Assembly: GCA_025359105.1 (NCBI GenBank)
Contig: JANYHK010000144.1
Coordinates: 1-64,000, forward strand
Source: Myxococcales bacterium
GTDB lineage: Bacteria; Myxococcota_A; Polyangia; Polyangiales; Polyangiaceae
DNA: 64,000 nt
Reading direction: 5' to 3'
Positions 7,488-16,329 of this stretch are shown piece by piece; position 1 is the first letter of the stretch; each line of letters opens with the position of its first letter. Under the pieces are notes generated by a model that worked only from the letters and a program-made list of their open reading frames with translations, had not been told where the DNA came from and did no database searches. The position numbers and the translations under genes were made by a program.

Positions 7488-8867
7488 GTGAAAAAAATCA
7501 TTCTGTCCGTTGGTGTGACTTCCGTCTCGTGCGCGCTGGCCCTCGTGGGCTGCGGGGGAGACGACGCGAACCCCGTGCAGACGCCGAAGGACGCCGCCGC
7601 CGAGGCGACGGTCGACTCGTCGATTCAAGACTCCGGCGGCGAGACGGGGCCCGTCGACGCCGCCCCGGACGCCCGGGAGACGGGGCCGTTCGACGCCGGA
7701 ACGGACGCCGCGCCGCCTCCGCCGCGCGTTCTCCTGTCGATGAACAACACGGCGACGAGCGAGCTGCTCGTCGTGGAGCTCGCGACGGCCGCGAAGAACA
7801 GCCTGGTTTATCCGGGCAGTTTCGGGACGACGTTCTCACGCGGGGCCGATCCGTACGTGCTCGAGCAGAAGGTCGACGTCGTCGGCAAGCTCGACGCGCG
7901 CGAGCCGTGGAAGGTCGTTTCGTCGTGGGGCGTGGGTCTCGACGATCGCAAGGATGGCGGCGACGCGTACTCCGACCCGCTGGCGGTGGCCGTCGCCGGT
8001 ACCAAGGCGTACGTCGCCCGCTACACGCGCAACAAGCTCGCCGTGCTCGACACGACGCAGACGGTCGATGGGGGCGTGCCGCTCGCGTCGATCGATCTCT
8101 CCGCCTTCGTGCAGGCGGCCGACGGCGACGGCCTGGTGGAGGCGACGTTCGCGTTCCACGTGCCGTCGCGCCACACGCTGTACGTCCTCCTCGGCGGCAT
8201 CGACAAGGGGAAGGTGGCGAGCGACGGCTACACGCTTCTTTGCGCGAGCACGACACCGCTCCTCGTCGCGATCGACACGAACACCGACCAAATCGTCGCC
8301 ATCCCCGGCGCCGCCGGCCCCGGCGGGAGCTTCACGCTCGCCGGTTACAACCCCGCCTTCGGGGCCGCCGGCGCGGCGTCGGTCTACGACGCGGCAGGGG
8401 ATCGCTTGCTCGTGCTGCACGCCGGGTGCAACACGCCGCTCGTCGACGGCGGCACCGGCGCCGTCACCCGGCGCATCGTCGAGGAGCTCAAATTCGCGGC
8501 GAACGGCGCGCTGCAGACCAAGACGTTGCTCGATGCCTCCGCGTCCGACTTCCCCGTGGCGTTCGCGTACATCGGTCCGAACGACGCGCTCCTCGGCTTC
8601 GGCTTCGGCACCGAGGTTCGCCGATGGGATCCCACGCAGACGACGCTCGGCGCCCTCATCCCGAACGCGCCCAACTCGAACGCCTTCGCCTACGCCGGCA
8701 GCGGCGCGATCGTTGGGACGCGGACGAATTTCCTGGACGGCGGGACGTCGATCGACGTCGTGCGCGTGCAGGTCTCGGACGGCGGCACGCAGACGCTCCT
8801 CACGAACCCCTTCAAGGACAACACGGGCTTCATCGGCGGCGTCGAGATCTGGCCGCCCGTCCGCTGA
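7488..8867 (+). CDS. Lipoprotein with beta-propeller-like body
   Basis: A 459-residue predicted lipoprotein. Signal peptide 1-21 ends in the lipobox ALVGC (Cys 22), followed by an Asp/Glu/Ala/Thr-rich tether (about 23-80). The rest is a mostly beta protein with repeated short motifs such as KAYVARYTRNKLAVLDT, HTLYVLLGGIDKG and ASVYDAAGDRLLVLHAG, the kind of repeat seen in beta-propellers that track values per blade. No catalytic motif is visible. The GTG start at 7488 is supported by GGAGGC just upstream and by the signal peptide beginning there. It is monocistronic and ends convergently with a kinase gene 30 bases away. Probably on the outer membrane; function unknown. Confidence 0.75.
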   Translation: MKKIILSVGVTSVSCALALVGCGGDDANPVQTPKDAAAEATVDSSIQDSGGETGPVDAAPDARETGPFDAGTDAAPPPPRVLLSMNNTATSELLVVELATAAKNSLVYPGSFGTTFSRGADPYVLEQKVDVVGKLDAREPWKVVSSWGVGLDDRKDGGDAYSDPLAVAVAGTKAYVARYTRNKLAVLDTTQTVDGGVPLASIDLSAFVQAADGDGLVEATFAFHVPSRHTLYVLLGGIDKGKVASDGYTLLCASTTPLLVAIDTNTDQIVAIPGAAGPGGSFTLAGYNPAFGAAGAASVYDAAGDRLLVLHAGCNTPLVDGGTGAVTRRIVEELKFAANGALQTKTLLDASASDFPVAFAYIGPNDALLGFGFGTEVRRWDPTQTTLGALIPNAPNSNAFAYAGSGAIVGTRTNFLDGGTSIDVVRVQVSDGGTQTLLTNPFKDNTGFIGGVEIWPPVR

Positions 8868-8897
8868 CGCCGGTAGAGGCAATAGGGAGAGCGACCC

Positions 8898-10574
8898 TCA
8901 GAAGCCGTCGTCCACCACCGGCTTGCCTGTCGGCTTGCCGACGGGCTTCGGCGCAGGAGGTTTCGGTGGAGGCGGGGCGGCCACGACGGGGCGCGGCGGA
9001 GGCGTCGCCGTGCGCGGAGGCGACGCCGGCTGGGCGGGTTGCGTCGTGGTCGGCGTCGGCGTCACGGCGACGCTCGCCGTCGGCTCCGCGGTCGGGAGCG
9101 CCGGGACAGCGGCGGGCAGGTCCGTCACGGGCGGAGGGGCAATGGCGGCAACGACCGGCGGTGGGCGTGGCGCCGTCGCATTGCCCGGCTTCTTATTGAC
9201 GCTGAGCGCCGCGAGCAAGACGATCACGGCCGCACCGACTGTGCCCCCGACCACGTAGGTGAGGGCCTTTTTGCGGTTCGAGACCCGAGGCTCCTCGTAC
9301 CCCTCGGACGGAGGCGTCATCACCCCCGCCGTCCCGAGGGTCGAGGACGTCTGCGAGGGCACCGACGCGAGCTCCGCGCGGGGCTCGAACGACGCCGGAT
9401 CAGGCTGCGTGAGACCGGACGCCGACCGCGGACCGGGGCTCGAGACGGCGCCGGGGTTCGAGCCGGTGCCTGGGCTCGACGCGATGCCAGGTTGCGACCC
9501 GCTGTCGGCGATCGGCGTGGGCGTCTCGTCATTGCCCACCGGTGCCCGCAGCATCACCGCCATCTTCGCGCGATCGGTGGCGGCCTTGAGCGCGAGCTCC
9601 ACGGACTTCTTGCGCGCCTCGGCGCGCTCTTGCATGTACGTGCGCGCGAACGCGGCGACGTCGGCCGGCGACGTCGTGATCGCCGCGTCGAGCATGGCCT
9701 TCTCGATCGCGCGCTGCAGCTCGGCGGCGTTGGCGTAGCGCGACGCGGGGTTGAACGAGAGGCTCTTCTTGATGACCGCAGCGACCTGCCGCGGCACGGT
9801 GACGGGCAGCGGCAAGGGCGGCTTGCCCGAGGTCAGCTGGTGAAGCTGCGCGAGCTGGTTGTCACCGTCGTACGCCGGTTTGCCCGCGAACGCGTGGTAG
9901 AGAATCGCTCCGATCGCCCAGATGTCCGCGCGCGCGTCGATGGGCTGCCCGAGCGCTTGCTCAGGCGCCATGTACTGCACCTTGCCCTTCAGGAGCCCGG
10001 CGCTCGTCTCCCCGGAGAGGCGGTCTTTCGCCTTCGCGATGCCGAAGTCGATCAGCTTGGCGACGCCCTTGGTGCTGACGAGGATGTTCTGCGGGGACAC
10101 GTCGCGGTGCACGACGCCGAGCAGCTTTCCGTCGTTGCCGCGAAGCTCGTGCGCCGCCTGGAGACCGCCGCACACGTCCGCGAGGATGCGGCACACGATC
10201 CCACTGGGAATGGTCTGCTTCTTCTTTTCGACGGTGCGCATCAGCTTCGAGAAGCTGTCGCCGTCGACCCACTCCATCACCAGGTAGAGCACGTCGTGCT
10301 CCTCGCCGAGATCCATGATCTGCGCGACGTTCGTGTGCTCGATGCCGGAGGCGATGCGCGCCTCGTCGAGGAACATCTGCTGGAAACGCTCGTCGCTCGC
10401 GTACTTGGGGAGGATGGTCTTGATCGCGACCAGCTTCTCGAACCCGTGCTTGCCCTTGAGGCGCGCCACCCAGACGCTCGCCATGCCGCCCTCTGCGATG
10501 GGACAGAGGAGCTCATAGCGATCCAACCGGTACCCCGGGGTGAGCGGGGAGGGTCTTGGGGGCGCGATACTCAC
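8898..10574 (-). CDS. Membrane-bound Hanks-type Ser/Thr protein kinase
   Basis: A 558-residue kinase. The N-terminal catalytic domain has the Gly-loop IAEGGMASVW (26-35), VAIK Lys 52, catalytic loop HRDVSPQN (156-163), DFG (176-178) and APE (203-205), so it should be active. After the kinase domain (ending near 290) comes a Ser/Pro/Gly-rich linker, a transmembrane helix at about 441-461, and a Pro/Ala/Thr-rich C-terminal tail that would lie outside the cytoplasmic membrane. This layout is common in myxobacterial kinases. It follows galE on the same strand after 54 bases, so the two may form an operon. Substrates unknown. Confidence 0.95.
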   Translation of the reverse strand: MSIAPPRPSPLTPGYRLDRYELLCPIAEGGMASVWVARLKGKHGFEKLVAIKTILPKYASDERFQQMFLDEARIASGIEHTNVAQIMDLGEEHDVLYLVMEWVDGDSFSKLMRTVEKKKQTIPSGIVCRILADVCGGLQAAHELRGNDGKLLGVVHRDVSPQNILVSTKGVAKLIDFGIAKAKDRLSGETSAGLLKGKVQYMAPEQALGQPIDARADIWAIGAILYHAFAGKPAYDGDNQLAQLHQLTSGKPPLPLPVTVPRQVAAVIKKSLSFNPASRYANAAELQRAIEKAMLDAAITTSPADVAAFARTYMQERAEARKKSVELALKAATDRAKMAVMLRAPVGNDETPTPIADSGSQPGIASSPGTGSNPGAVSSPGPRSASGLTQPDPASFEPRAELASVPSQTSSTLGTAGVMTPPSEGYEEPRVSNRKKALTYVVGGTVGAAVIVLLAALSVNKKPGNATAPRPPPVVAAIAPPPVTDLPAAVPALPTAEPTASVAVTPTPTTTQPAQPASPPRTATPPPRPVVAAPPPPKPPAPKPVGKPTGKPVVDDGF

Positions 10575-10628
10575 CTGCAGGAATTATCGCGCCGAGCGGG
10601 TCTGGGTGCGAATGAAAACGCGAAAGGC

Positions 10629-11597
10629 TCACGCCCGCGTGTGCCACGCCCATGCATCAGCGACGATGTCGTCCAAGAGGGGGCGCTCGGGCACCCATCC
10701 GAGCAGGCGCTTGGCGCGGTCTGCCGAGGCGACGAGGATCGGCGGATCGCCCTCCCGACGGGCGCTCACCTTGTAGGGAACGCGTCGGCCGGTGATCTTC
10801 TCCGCGCAGAGCAGCACCTCGCGCACCGAGTGCCCTTGGCCCGTTCCCAGGTTGAACGCCCCGCTCGCGCCGCCGGCGTCGAGGTACGCGAGCGCGGCGA
10901 GGTGCGCCTTCGCGAGATCGGTGACGTGGATGTAGTCGCGCACGCACGTGCCGTCCGGTGTCGCGTAGTCCTCGCCGAACACGGTCAGCTCACGCTTGCC
11001 CAGGGCGGCCTCGAGGACGAGGGGGATGAGGTGCGTCTCCGGATCGTGGCGCTCGCCGATGCCCGCCGCCACGTCGGCGCCCGACGCGTTGAAGTAGCGG
11101 AGCGCGACGTAGCCCAGCCCGTAAGCGCGCGCATAGCTGGCGAGCACGCGCTCGAGCATGAGCTTCGTGTCTCCGTATGGATTCACCGGGACGGTGGGGT
11201 GGTCTTCGTCGATCGGGACCCGGATCGGATCGCCGTAGACGGCCGCGGTCGACGACAGGATGAAGCGCTTCACGCCCGCGTCGAGCGCCGACTCGAGGAG
11301 CGCCACGCCTGCCGCGAGGTTGTCGCGGTAGTAAAGGCGGGGGTCGCGTACCGACTCGCCGACCTGGATGCGCGACGCGAAGTGGAAGATGGCGTCGATC
11401 TTCGCATCCCGGAGCAGCGGCAAGACCACGTCGCGGGCGCGGACGTCGGCTTGCACGAGGCGGGTGCCGGCGGGCACCGAGTCGGCGTGCCCCGCCGAGA
11501 GATCGTCGAGCACGGTCACAGCGTGCCCTGCCCGCAGGAGGACCCGGACCATGTGCGACCCGATGTAGCCGGCGCCGCCGGTCACGAGGACGTTCAT
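10629..11597 (-). CDS. galE: UDP-glucose 4-epimerase
   Basis: A 322-residue extended short-chain dehydrogenase/reductase that interconverts UDP-glucose and UDP-galactose for surface polysaccharides. The NAD-binding motif GGAGYIGS is at 7-14, the catalytic segment SSTAAVYG at 115-122 (Thr in the place of the E. coli catalytic Ser), and Tyr 141 and Lys 145 form the YxxxK pair. ALRYFNASGAD and CVRDYIHVTDLA are GalE signatures. The ATG at 11597 precedes NVLVTGG; six upstream in-frame codons are not needed. A Ser/Thr kinase gene follows. Its start lies only 47 bases from the divergent DUF952/DJ-1 gene. Confidence 0.94.
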   Translation of the reverse strand: MNVLVTGGAGYIGSHMVRVLLRAGHAVTVLDDLSAGHADSVPAGTRLVQADVRARDVVLPLLRDAKIDAIFHFASRIQVGESVRDPRLYYRDNLAAGVALLESALDAGVKRFILSSTAAVYGDPIRVPIDEDHPTVPVNPYGDTKLMLERVLASYARAYGLGYVALRYFNASGADVAAGIGERHDPETHLIPLVLEAALGKRELTVFGEDYATPDGTCVRDYIHVTDLAKAHLAALAYLDAGGASGAFNLGTGQGHSVREVLLCAEKITGRRVPYKVSARREGDPPILVASADRAKRLLGWVPERPLLDDIVADAWAWHTRA

Positions 11598-11644
11598 GAG
11601 CCTGCCTCTTAGCACATGGTAGGATCTGCCCGTTGGTGCCCGTC

Positions 11645-12520
11645 ATGCGGTGGCTTTTCCACATCGTGAGCGAAGGGACGCTGCTCAGCGGCTCGTATCG
11701 CCCCCCGTCGCTCAAGCGCGAGCGGTTCATCCACGCCTCCTTCAAGGACCAGGTCGAGGCCAGCGCGCGCGCTCATTTCCCGGAAGGCGCGCGCCTGCAG
11801 GTGCTGCAGGTCGATCCCCGCCGCCTCGACGCGCCGGTGCGCGAAGATCCTACGCCGCGCGGGCCGATGCCTCACATCTACGGGGGGATCGCGCGCGACG
11901 CGATCCGCGCGGTGCTCCGCCTGGACGAGGTCGCCGCCGCGCCCGACGAGGTCAAGGAGACGCGCTTCGCGTTCGTCGCCTACGAGGGCATGACGCTGCT
12001 CGATCTCGTCGGCGTGCACGATCCGCTTTCGCGCATCGCGTCGATGGGCTTCGATCCCTCGGCGACGTTCGAGATCGTCGGCGCGACCGGGCCGCGCGTG
12101 TGGACGAGCGGCGGCGCCGAGCTCGTCGTGGAGAAGGTTCGTCCGCCGCTCGATGCATTCGACGTCGTCGTCGTCCCCGGTGGTCCTGGAGCGCGCGCGC
12201 TCACCCGCGACCGTGCGATCGTCGACTGGCTCGGCGCGTTCCCCACCAACCGGCTCATGGCGAGTGTGTGCACCGGCGCGCTCCTGCTAGGGGCCGCCGG
12301 CCGGCTCATGGAGAAGCGCGCGACGACCCATCACAAGTCGATGGGGCTGCTCGAAACCTACGGCGCGGTCGCGACCAAGGGGCGCGTCGTCGACGAGGGC
12401 CAGACGGTCACGGCCGGCGGCGTGACCTGCGCGCTCGATCTCGGCGTCCTGCTCCTCCGGCGGTACGTCGACGACGCCGCGGTGCGCAGCATCGTGGAGC
12501 AGATGGAGCTCCTCGATTAG
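11645..12520 (+). CDS. DUF952 / DJ-1-PfpI fusion protein
   Basis: A 291-residue protein with two recognisable parts. Residues 1-95 match DUF952: LFHIVSEG, YRPPSL, ERFIHAS, VDPRRLDAPVR and PHIYGGIARDAI occur in family order. Residues 108-290 form a DJ-1/PfpI (ThiJ) domain with FVAYEGMTLLDLVG, VVVVPGGPGA and the nucleophile elbow SVCTGALLLGAAG holding the reactive Cys; RATTHH follows as in isonitrile hydratase-like members. The two are normally separate proteins. The start could also be GTG 11636 or TTG 11633; the ATG at 11645 begins at the conserved DUF952 N-terminus. No signal peptide. Role unknown, perhaps small-molecule or protein damage repair. Confidence 0.88.
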   Translation: MRWLFHIVSEGTLLSGSYRPPSLKRERFIHASFKDQVEASARAHFPEGARLQVLQVDPRRLDAPVREDPTPRGPMPHIYGGIARDAIRAVLRLDEVAAAPDEVKETRFAFVAYEGMTLLDLVGVHDPLSRIASMGFDPSATFEIVGATGPRVWTSGGAELVVEKVRPPLDAFDVVVVPGGPGARALTRDRAIVDWLGAFPTNRLMASVCTGALLLGAAGRLMEKRATTHHKSMGLLETYGAVATKGRVVDEGQTVTAGGVTCALDLGVLLLRRYVDDAAVRSIVEQMELLD

Positions 12521-12599
12521 CGGAGTCGTCTTCGACGACGGCACGATCTAAGAGGCCATCGTGCAGGCATGCAGGCCATCGCGCCCGCTAGCGGAGTCG
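12518..12599. repeat. Short direct repeats between convergent genes
   Basis: TAGCGGAGTCG occurs at 12518-12528, including the upstream stop codon, and at 12589-12599. AGGCCATCG occurs at 12553-12561 and 12573-12581. A perfect hairpin GTCGTC-TTC-GACGAC lies at 12525-12539. The hairpin may help end transcription between the convergent genes; there is no U-tract. Confidence 0.4.
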
Positions 12600-12614
12600 G
12601 AGTCGGCGTCGCCG

Positions 12615-14330
12615 TCAGCGCACGCCTTTGGTCTCCTCGAGGGCCAGGAGGAAGTCGCCGAGCATCCGGCCTCGGCCCTTGATCTCCTCGGGCGTCGCGA
12701 TGGCGTGGAGGGTGCGCGCGATGGCCGTGCGGTACCGGGGTGCGGCAGCGGGGTCGGCTTTTGCCAAGCGTGCGAGGAGGCGTAGCGCCGTCACGTTGTC
12801 CTCGAACGGGGTTCGGCGCACGGCGAAGACGCCGGCCGCGTCGGGGTCGGGGGTGCTTGCGAAGAAGCCGCCGCCCCGCGGATCCTCCAGGTCGAGCAGC
12901 ATGTGCTCGGCGACGCGGGTGGCGGCCGCCAGGTGCTCGCGCTTGCCGGTCACCTCGAACAGGCGCGCCAGCGCGAGGCCGAACGCGGCGTTGTCCGCGA
13001 GGTAGAGCACCTTCGCCGGCGCATCTGGTTTCTGCGCGTCGTGCGAGATGCTGCCCCCGCCCGTCGCGCGCGCCATGTGCGTGGCGAGGATGCGCGCGGC
13101 GGCGCGCTCGGCGACGGCGAGCGCGGCGGGATCGCGCGTGGCCTCGAAATACGTGCAGTATGCATAAATAGCCAGCCCGTTCTCCTTGCCGTACTCGTGC
13201 GTATCGACGCGCGGAAACCCGGCAGCGCGCCGGTGCGCGTCGTCCAGCGCGTAGTAGTCGTGCCCGTTCATGAACGGCTTGCCGGCGTCGTGCGCGTTCA
13301 CGTCCGCGTCCTGCGTCGCGTAGAACCCGCCGTCCGCGCTCGTGAAGAACCCCTCGAGGTAGCCGCGCATCTTCTTCGCGAGGACCAGGTACTTCGGGTC
13401 GCGCGTGAGCGCGTAGGCCTCGGCGTAGTTGTCGAGCGCGCCGGCCTGGAACGGCATGAGCTTCTCGAAGTGCGCGTGGTCCCAGTCGGCGGCAGCCGAA
13501 TACTGGTAGATGCCTCCCCAGATCGGGTCCACGAGCTTGGACTGCTGATCGAGCGTGAAGAGCGCGCGATGGCGCCACTGTGCGTCGCCCGCCTTCGCGC
13601 GGCGCAGCGCCCACGCGTTGTCCCAGGCGAGCGGCGCCTTTTGCGTGCGGCCCCATCCGCCGCGCGCGTCGTCCCAGTACTCCTCCAGCTCGACGTCGAC
13701 GAAGCGGGCGATCCACGCCAGCTCTTCCTCGCTCATCGGACGGGCAGGGGCCTCCGGCTTGTCCGGCAGAAGGGCGGCGGCGCCCTTCTCGGCGACCTTG
13801 CTCGCGACGACGCCGCTCAGGATCGCGGCGAATTTTTCGGGCGCGATATAGCCGCGGTACTTGCCGAGCTCGGTCGCGTCCGGAGAGAAGATGACCGTCG
13901 CGGGCCACCCGTAGTCGCCGTACCGCTCCTCGATGTCGGGACGCGCGTCGACGTCGACCTTCACCGAGATGAAGTGCTCGTCCAGGATCCGGCGCACGGC
14001 GGGGTCGTGGTACGTAGTGGCCTCCATTACGTGGCACCAGTGGCACCACTCGGCGGAGCCATCGAGGACGATGTACTTGCGCTCCGCCTTCGCCCGCGCG
14101 AGCGTCCTCGCATCGAGCGCGGCCCACGCGAGCGGCGCGCCGGGGGCCCCTTCGGCGAGCGTCGCAGAGGTCGTCGTGTGTGCGTTCGCCGTGCGCGCGG
14201 TCACGGTTGCAGGCGCGCAGCCCCCGCAGACCGTCGCGACGGTCGCGAGCGCCCCCAGCGTCAGCACCGTGCCGAGCCGCGATGCCAGCGAGGCAAGCGA
14301 GGCGGGCGAGCGGCCGTTGACGTAGCGCAT
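12615..14330 (-). CDS. DUF255 thioredoxin-like protein (YyaL/SSP411 type), exported
   Basis: A 571-residue protein. The N-terminal 38 residues look like a signal peptide, possibly with a lipoprotein Cys at 38. The thioredoxin-fold DUF255 part has GSAEWCHWCHVME at about 91-103, the family hallmark, followed by the segment YGDYGWPATVIFSPD. The remaining 350 residues are a helical alpha/alpha-barrel-like part resembling glycan-processing enzymes (YQYSAAADWDHAHFEKLMPF, GGFYATQDAD). Most homologues are about 650-700 residues and cytosolic, so this one is somewhat short and carries an export signal. Biochemical function of the family is unsettled. It is convergent with the DUF952/DJ-1 gene and divergent from the next. 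Confidence 0.86.
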   Translation of the reverse strand: MRYVNGRSPASLASLASRLGTVLTLGALATVATVCGGCAPATVTARTANAHTTTSATLAEGAPGAPLAWAALDARTLARAKAERKYIVLDGSAEWCHWCHVMEATTYHDPAVRRILDEHFISVKVDVDARPDIEERYGDYGWPATVIFSPDATELGKYRGYIAPEKFAAILSGVVASKVAEKGAAALLPDKPEAPARPMSEEELAWIARFVDVELEEYWDDARGGWGRTQKAPLAWDNAWALRRAKAGDAQWRHRALFTLDQQSKLVDPIWGGIYQYSAAADWDHAHFEKLMPFQAGALDNYAEAYALTRDPKYLVLAKKMRGYLEGFFTSADGGFYATQDADVNAHDAGKPFMNGHDYYALDDAHRRAAGFPRVDTHEYGKENGLAIYAYCTYFEATRDPAALAVAERAAARILATHMARATGGGSISHDAQKPDAPAKVLYLADNAAFGLALARLFEVTGKREHLAAATRVAEHMLLDLEDPRGGGFFASTPDPDAAGVFAVRRTPFEDNVTALRLLARLAKADPAAAPRYRTAIARTLHAIATPEEIKGRGRMLGDFLLALEETKGVR

Positions 14331-14428
14331 GGTCCACCTAACTACGCGCGTGGCCCCCCTGCGGTTCCGATTTGCTTTCCCCAGCCGCCGAGATCGAGAT
14401 ACGCCTAACCCCCAGGAGGAGCCAACCG

Positions 14429-15235
14429 ATGCGAAATTTCGGCCTTTGCGCTTCGATTCTTGCCGTCAGCAACATCGTTGCCTTCACGAGCCCCGCCTTC
14501 GCTCAGGAGACGGCCAGCCCGTCCGAAGAGAAGGCGCCCACCGCCGCGCCCGCCAAACCGGCGGACGCCCCGGCACCGAACGACGACGCCCTCGTCGCCG
14601 TGCACATCGACTCCCCCGTCCCCGTCAGCCTCGAGCGCCGCGCGCCCGGCGGGACGACGTGGGAGAACGTCTGCACGACGCCGTGCGATGTGAAGACCAG
14701 CAGCGTCTCCGAGTACCGCATCGTCGGCACCGATCTGAACGACTCCAAGCCGTTCATGATCGACGGGACCAAAGAGAAGGTGAACCTCAACGTGACGCCG
14801 GGCAGCAAGGCGCGCGCGGACGCCGGCCTCTACATCCTCGTGGCAGGCGGCATCGTCGCCATCGCCGGCGTCGCCGTGCTCTTCCTGGGGGCAGACAAGA
14901 GCAGTGTCTTCACGAACGACGGGCAGACCCACAACAAGCACCTGAACGCGATGTTCTTTGGCGGCGCCCTCGTCCTGACCGGCGTAGCCACGGGCATCTT
15001 CGGCGCGGGCTGGATGATCGGCAACAGGCACTCGGACGTCGGCGGTGACGTCTCGAAGACGCTCGACGAGAAGCCGGCTCCCGGTGGGGGTGGCGGCGGC
15101 GCAGCGCCCGGCGGCGGCGGCGGCGCCGAGGTGAAGTTCTCGACGTCTTCCCGGCAGCCCACCTGGAACGCGCCGAAGGCGCCTCCGGGCCTGCCCCAGG
15201 TGATGACCGTGCCGGTCTTCTCGGGCCGCTTCTGA
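14429..15235 (+). CDS. Exported two-helix membrane protein
   Basis: A 268-residue protein with a cleavable signal peptide (about 1-25, ending SPAFAQ), an Ala/Pro-rich stretch, a small domain with a Cys pair (NVCTTPCDV, resembling PEGA-like domains of myxobacteria), two transmembrane helices (about 132-152 and 178-200), and a Gly-rich tail. AGGAGGA at 14414-14420 fixes the start at the ATG 14429; an in-frame start at 14372 would spoil the signal. The layout of a short sugar- or peptide-binding-like domain followed by two helices recurs at 55706-56638. Function unknown. Confidence 0.75.
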   Translation: MRNFGLCASILAVSNIVAFTSPAFAQETASPSEEKAPTAAPAKPADAPAPNDDALVAVHIDSPVPVSLERRAPGGTTWENVCTTPCDVKTSSVSEYRIVGTDLNDSKPFMIDGTKEKVNLNVTPGSKARADAGLYILVAGGIVAIAGVAVLFLGADKSSVFTNDGQTHNKHLNAMFFGGALVLTGVATGIFGAGWMIGNRHSDVGGDVSKTLDEKPAPGGGGGGAAPGGGGGAEVKFSTSSRQPTWNAPKAPPGLPQVMTVPVFSGRF

Positions 15236-15288
15236 TCGAGCGAGTCGGGCGCGCGCCAGTGCGTGCGGCGTCCGACTCGACACGATCA
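15233..15288. terminator. Bidirectional hairpin between convergent genes
   Basis: TGATCG at 15233-15238 pairs with CGATCA at 15283-15288, and CGAGTCGG at 15241-15248 pairs with CCGACTCG at 15272-15279. The base of the stem is made of the two facing stop codons (TGA of each gene). There is no U-tract. Its position and symmetry fit a shared terminator. Confidence 0.55.
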
Positions 15289-16308
15289 GTCCATGCGTCG
15301 CCAGTCGAGGACGTCGCACAGGCGATCGCTCACGTTGTACTCGACGGTCTGACGCGTCCCGATCGCGTCGCCCGCGCTCTGCAGCGGCACCGCGCGCGAG
15401 AAGGTCATGCGGACGGCGGTGGTGAACCAGTCGTGCATGCCGCGGAGCGGGTGCGTGCCGCGCCACAGCTTCGGGATGTCGAGGATCGCGCTGACCGGTG
15501 GCATGTCGTAGACGCGAACGTTGAGGTAGCCGAGCAAGCGCTCGGCGAACGGGTACGCGCGGAAGCCGTAGCCGAACTCCGGCACGGTCGCCGCCCCGGT
15601 GACGCTCGCCATGCCCTCGTACAGGACGGCGCCGCGGCCGACACCGGCGATCTTGAGGAGCTTGCGATCGGCGGTCATCGTGAAGACCTCGTCGCCGAGG
15701 TTCTCGATGGTCACGTGCGGGCGGCCGAACAGGAGCGCCTTCGGCGCCGTCCGGAAGAGCATCGCCGAGAGGTAGCCCCACACGCTCTTCGAGACCAGCT
15801 TGCCCGGGCCGACGCTCTGCTCGAGCTGCGCCTTGTAGTCGAAGAGGACCTGCGCGTCCCAGCCGGTGCCCGCGAAGGGGGTCAGCGTCCCCTCGCAGTC
15901 GACGAGCCCGAACTTGCGGAACGGTAGCACCGGCCCGGCGCGCTCGAGCATCTTCACGGCGAGGCCGAGCTTGTGCGCGCCGGTCGTGTGCGCCCACGCG
16001 TTGCCGGTGCCGAGCGGCAGGATGCCGACCGGCGGGAGCGGCTTCCCTTTGGGGATGATGCGGTCGAGCCCGTTCAGGAGCGTGACCGCGGTCCCGTCGC
16101 CGCCGGCGGCGAGGAGGCAGCGCAGCTCCGGGGCGTTCGGTGCGGTGAGCGCGCGAAGCCAGCCCTCCACCTCGGAGATGGAGCGCGTGAGCCGTACGCT
16201 CGCGCCTGGCAGTGCGCGCGCGATCTGGACGGCGATGCGGCGGCCGCCACGCTTCGCGTTGGCGTTCACCATGATGCCGAGTCCGGTGCCTGTGCCTGGT
16301 GCGCTCAT
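15286..16308 (-). CDS. Diacylglycerol/sphingosine kinase-family lipid kinase
   Basis: A 340-residue cytosolic or membrane-associated kinase of the DAGK catalytic/YegS family. The nucleotide-binding motif AAGGDGTAV is near residue 67 and the family motif LPLGTGNAWA near 97; a conserved DAKxxxG-like segment starts near 149. The likely substrate is a lipid such as diacylglycerol, giving phosphatidate. The PlsC-like acyltransferase gene lies 21 bases upstream on the same strand, so the pair may act on lysophosphatidate and phosphatidate pools. The N-terminus MVNANAKRGGRR is the usual start of the fold. Substrate not determinable here. Confidence 0.85.
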   Translation of the reverse strand: MSAPGTGTGLGIMVNANAKRGGRRIAVQIARALPGASVRLTRSISEVEGWLRALTAPNAPELRCLLAAGGDGTAVTLLNGLDRIIPKGKPLPPVGILPLGTGNAWAHTTGAHKLGLAVKMLERAGPVLPFRKFGLVDCEGTLTPFAGTGWDAQVLFDYKAQLEQSVGPGKLVSKSVWGYLSAMLFRTAPKALLFGRPHVTIENLGDEVFTMTADRKLLKIAGVGRGAVLYEGMASVTGAATVPEFGYGFRAYPFAERLLGYLNVRVYDMPPVSAILDIPKLWRGTHPLRGMHDWFTTAVRMTFSRAVPLQSAGDAIGTRQTVEYNVSDRLCDVLDWRRMD

Positions 16309-16329
16309 GCGGTGGGGAGGCTCAAGGTA

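Noticed and set aside
12517-14337. Alternative 606-codon frame over the DUF255 gene
   Set aside because: Arg-rich shadow; the other frame encodes the intact DUF255 motifs.
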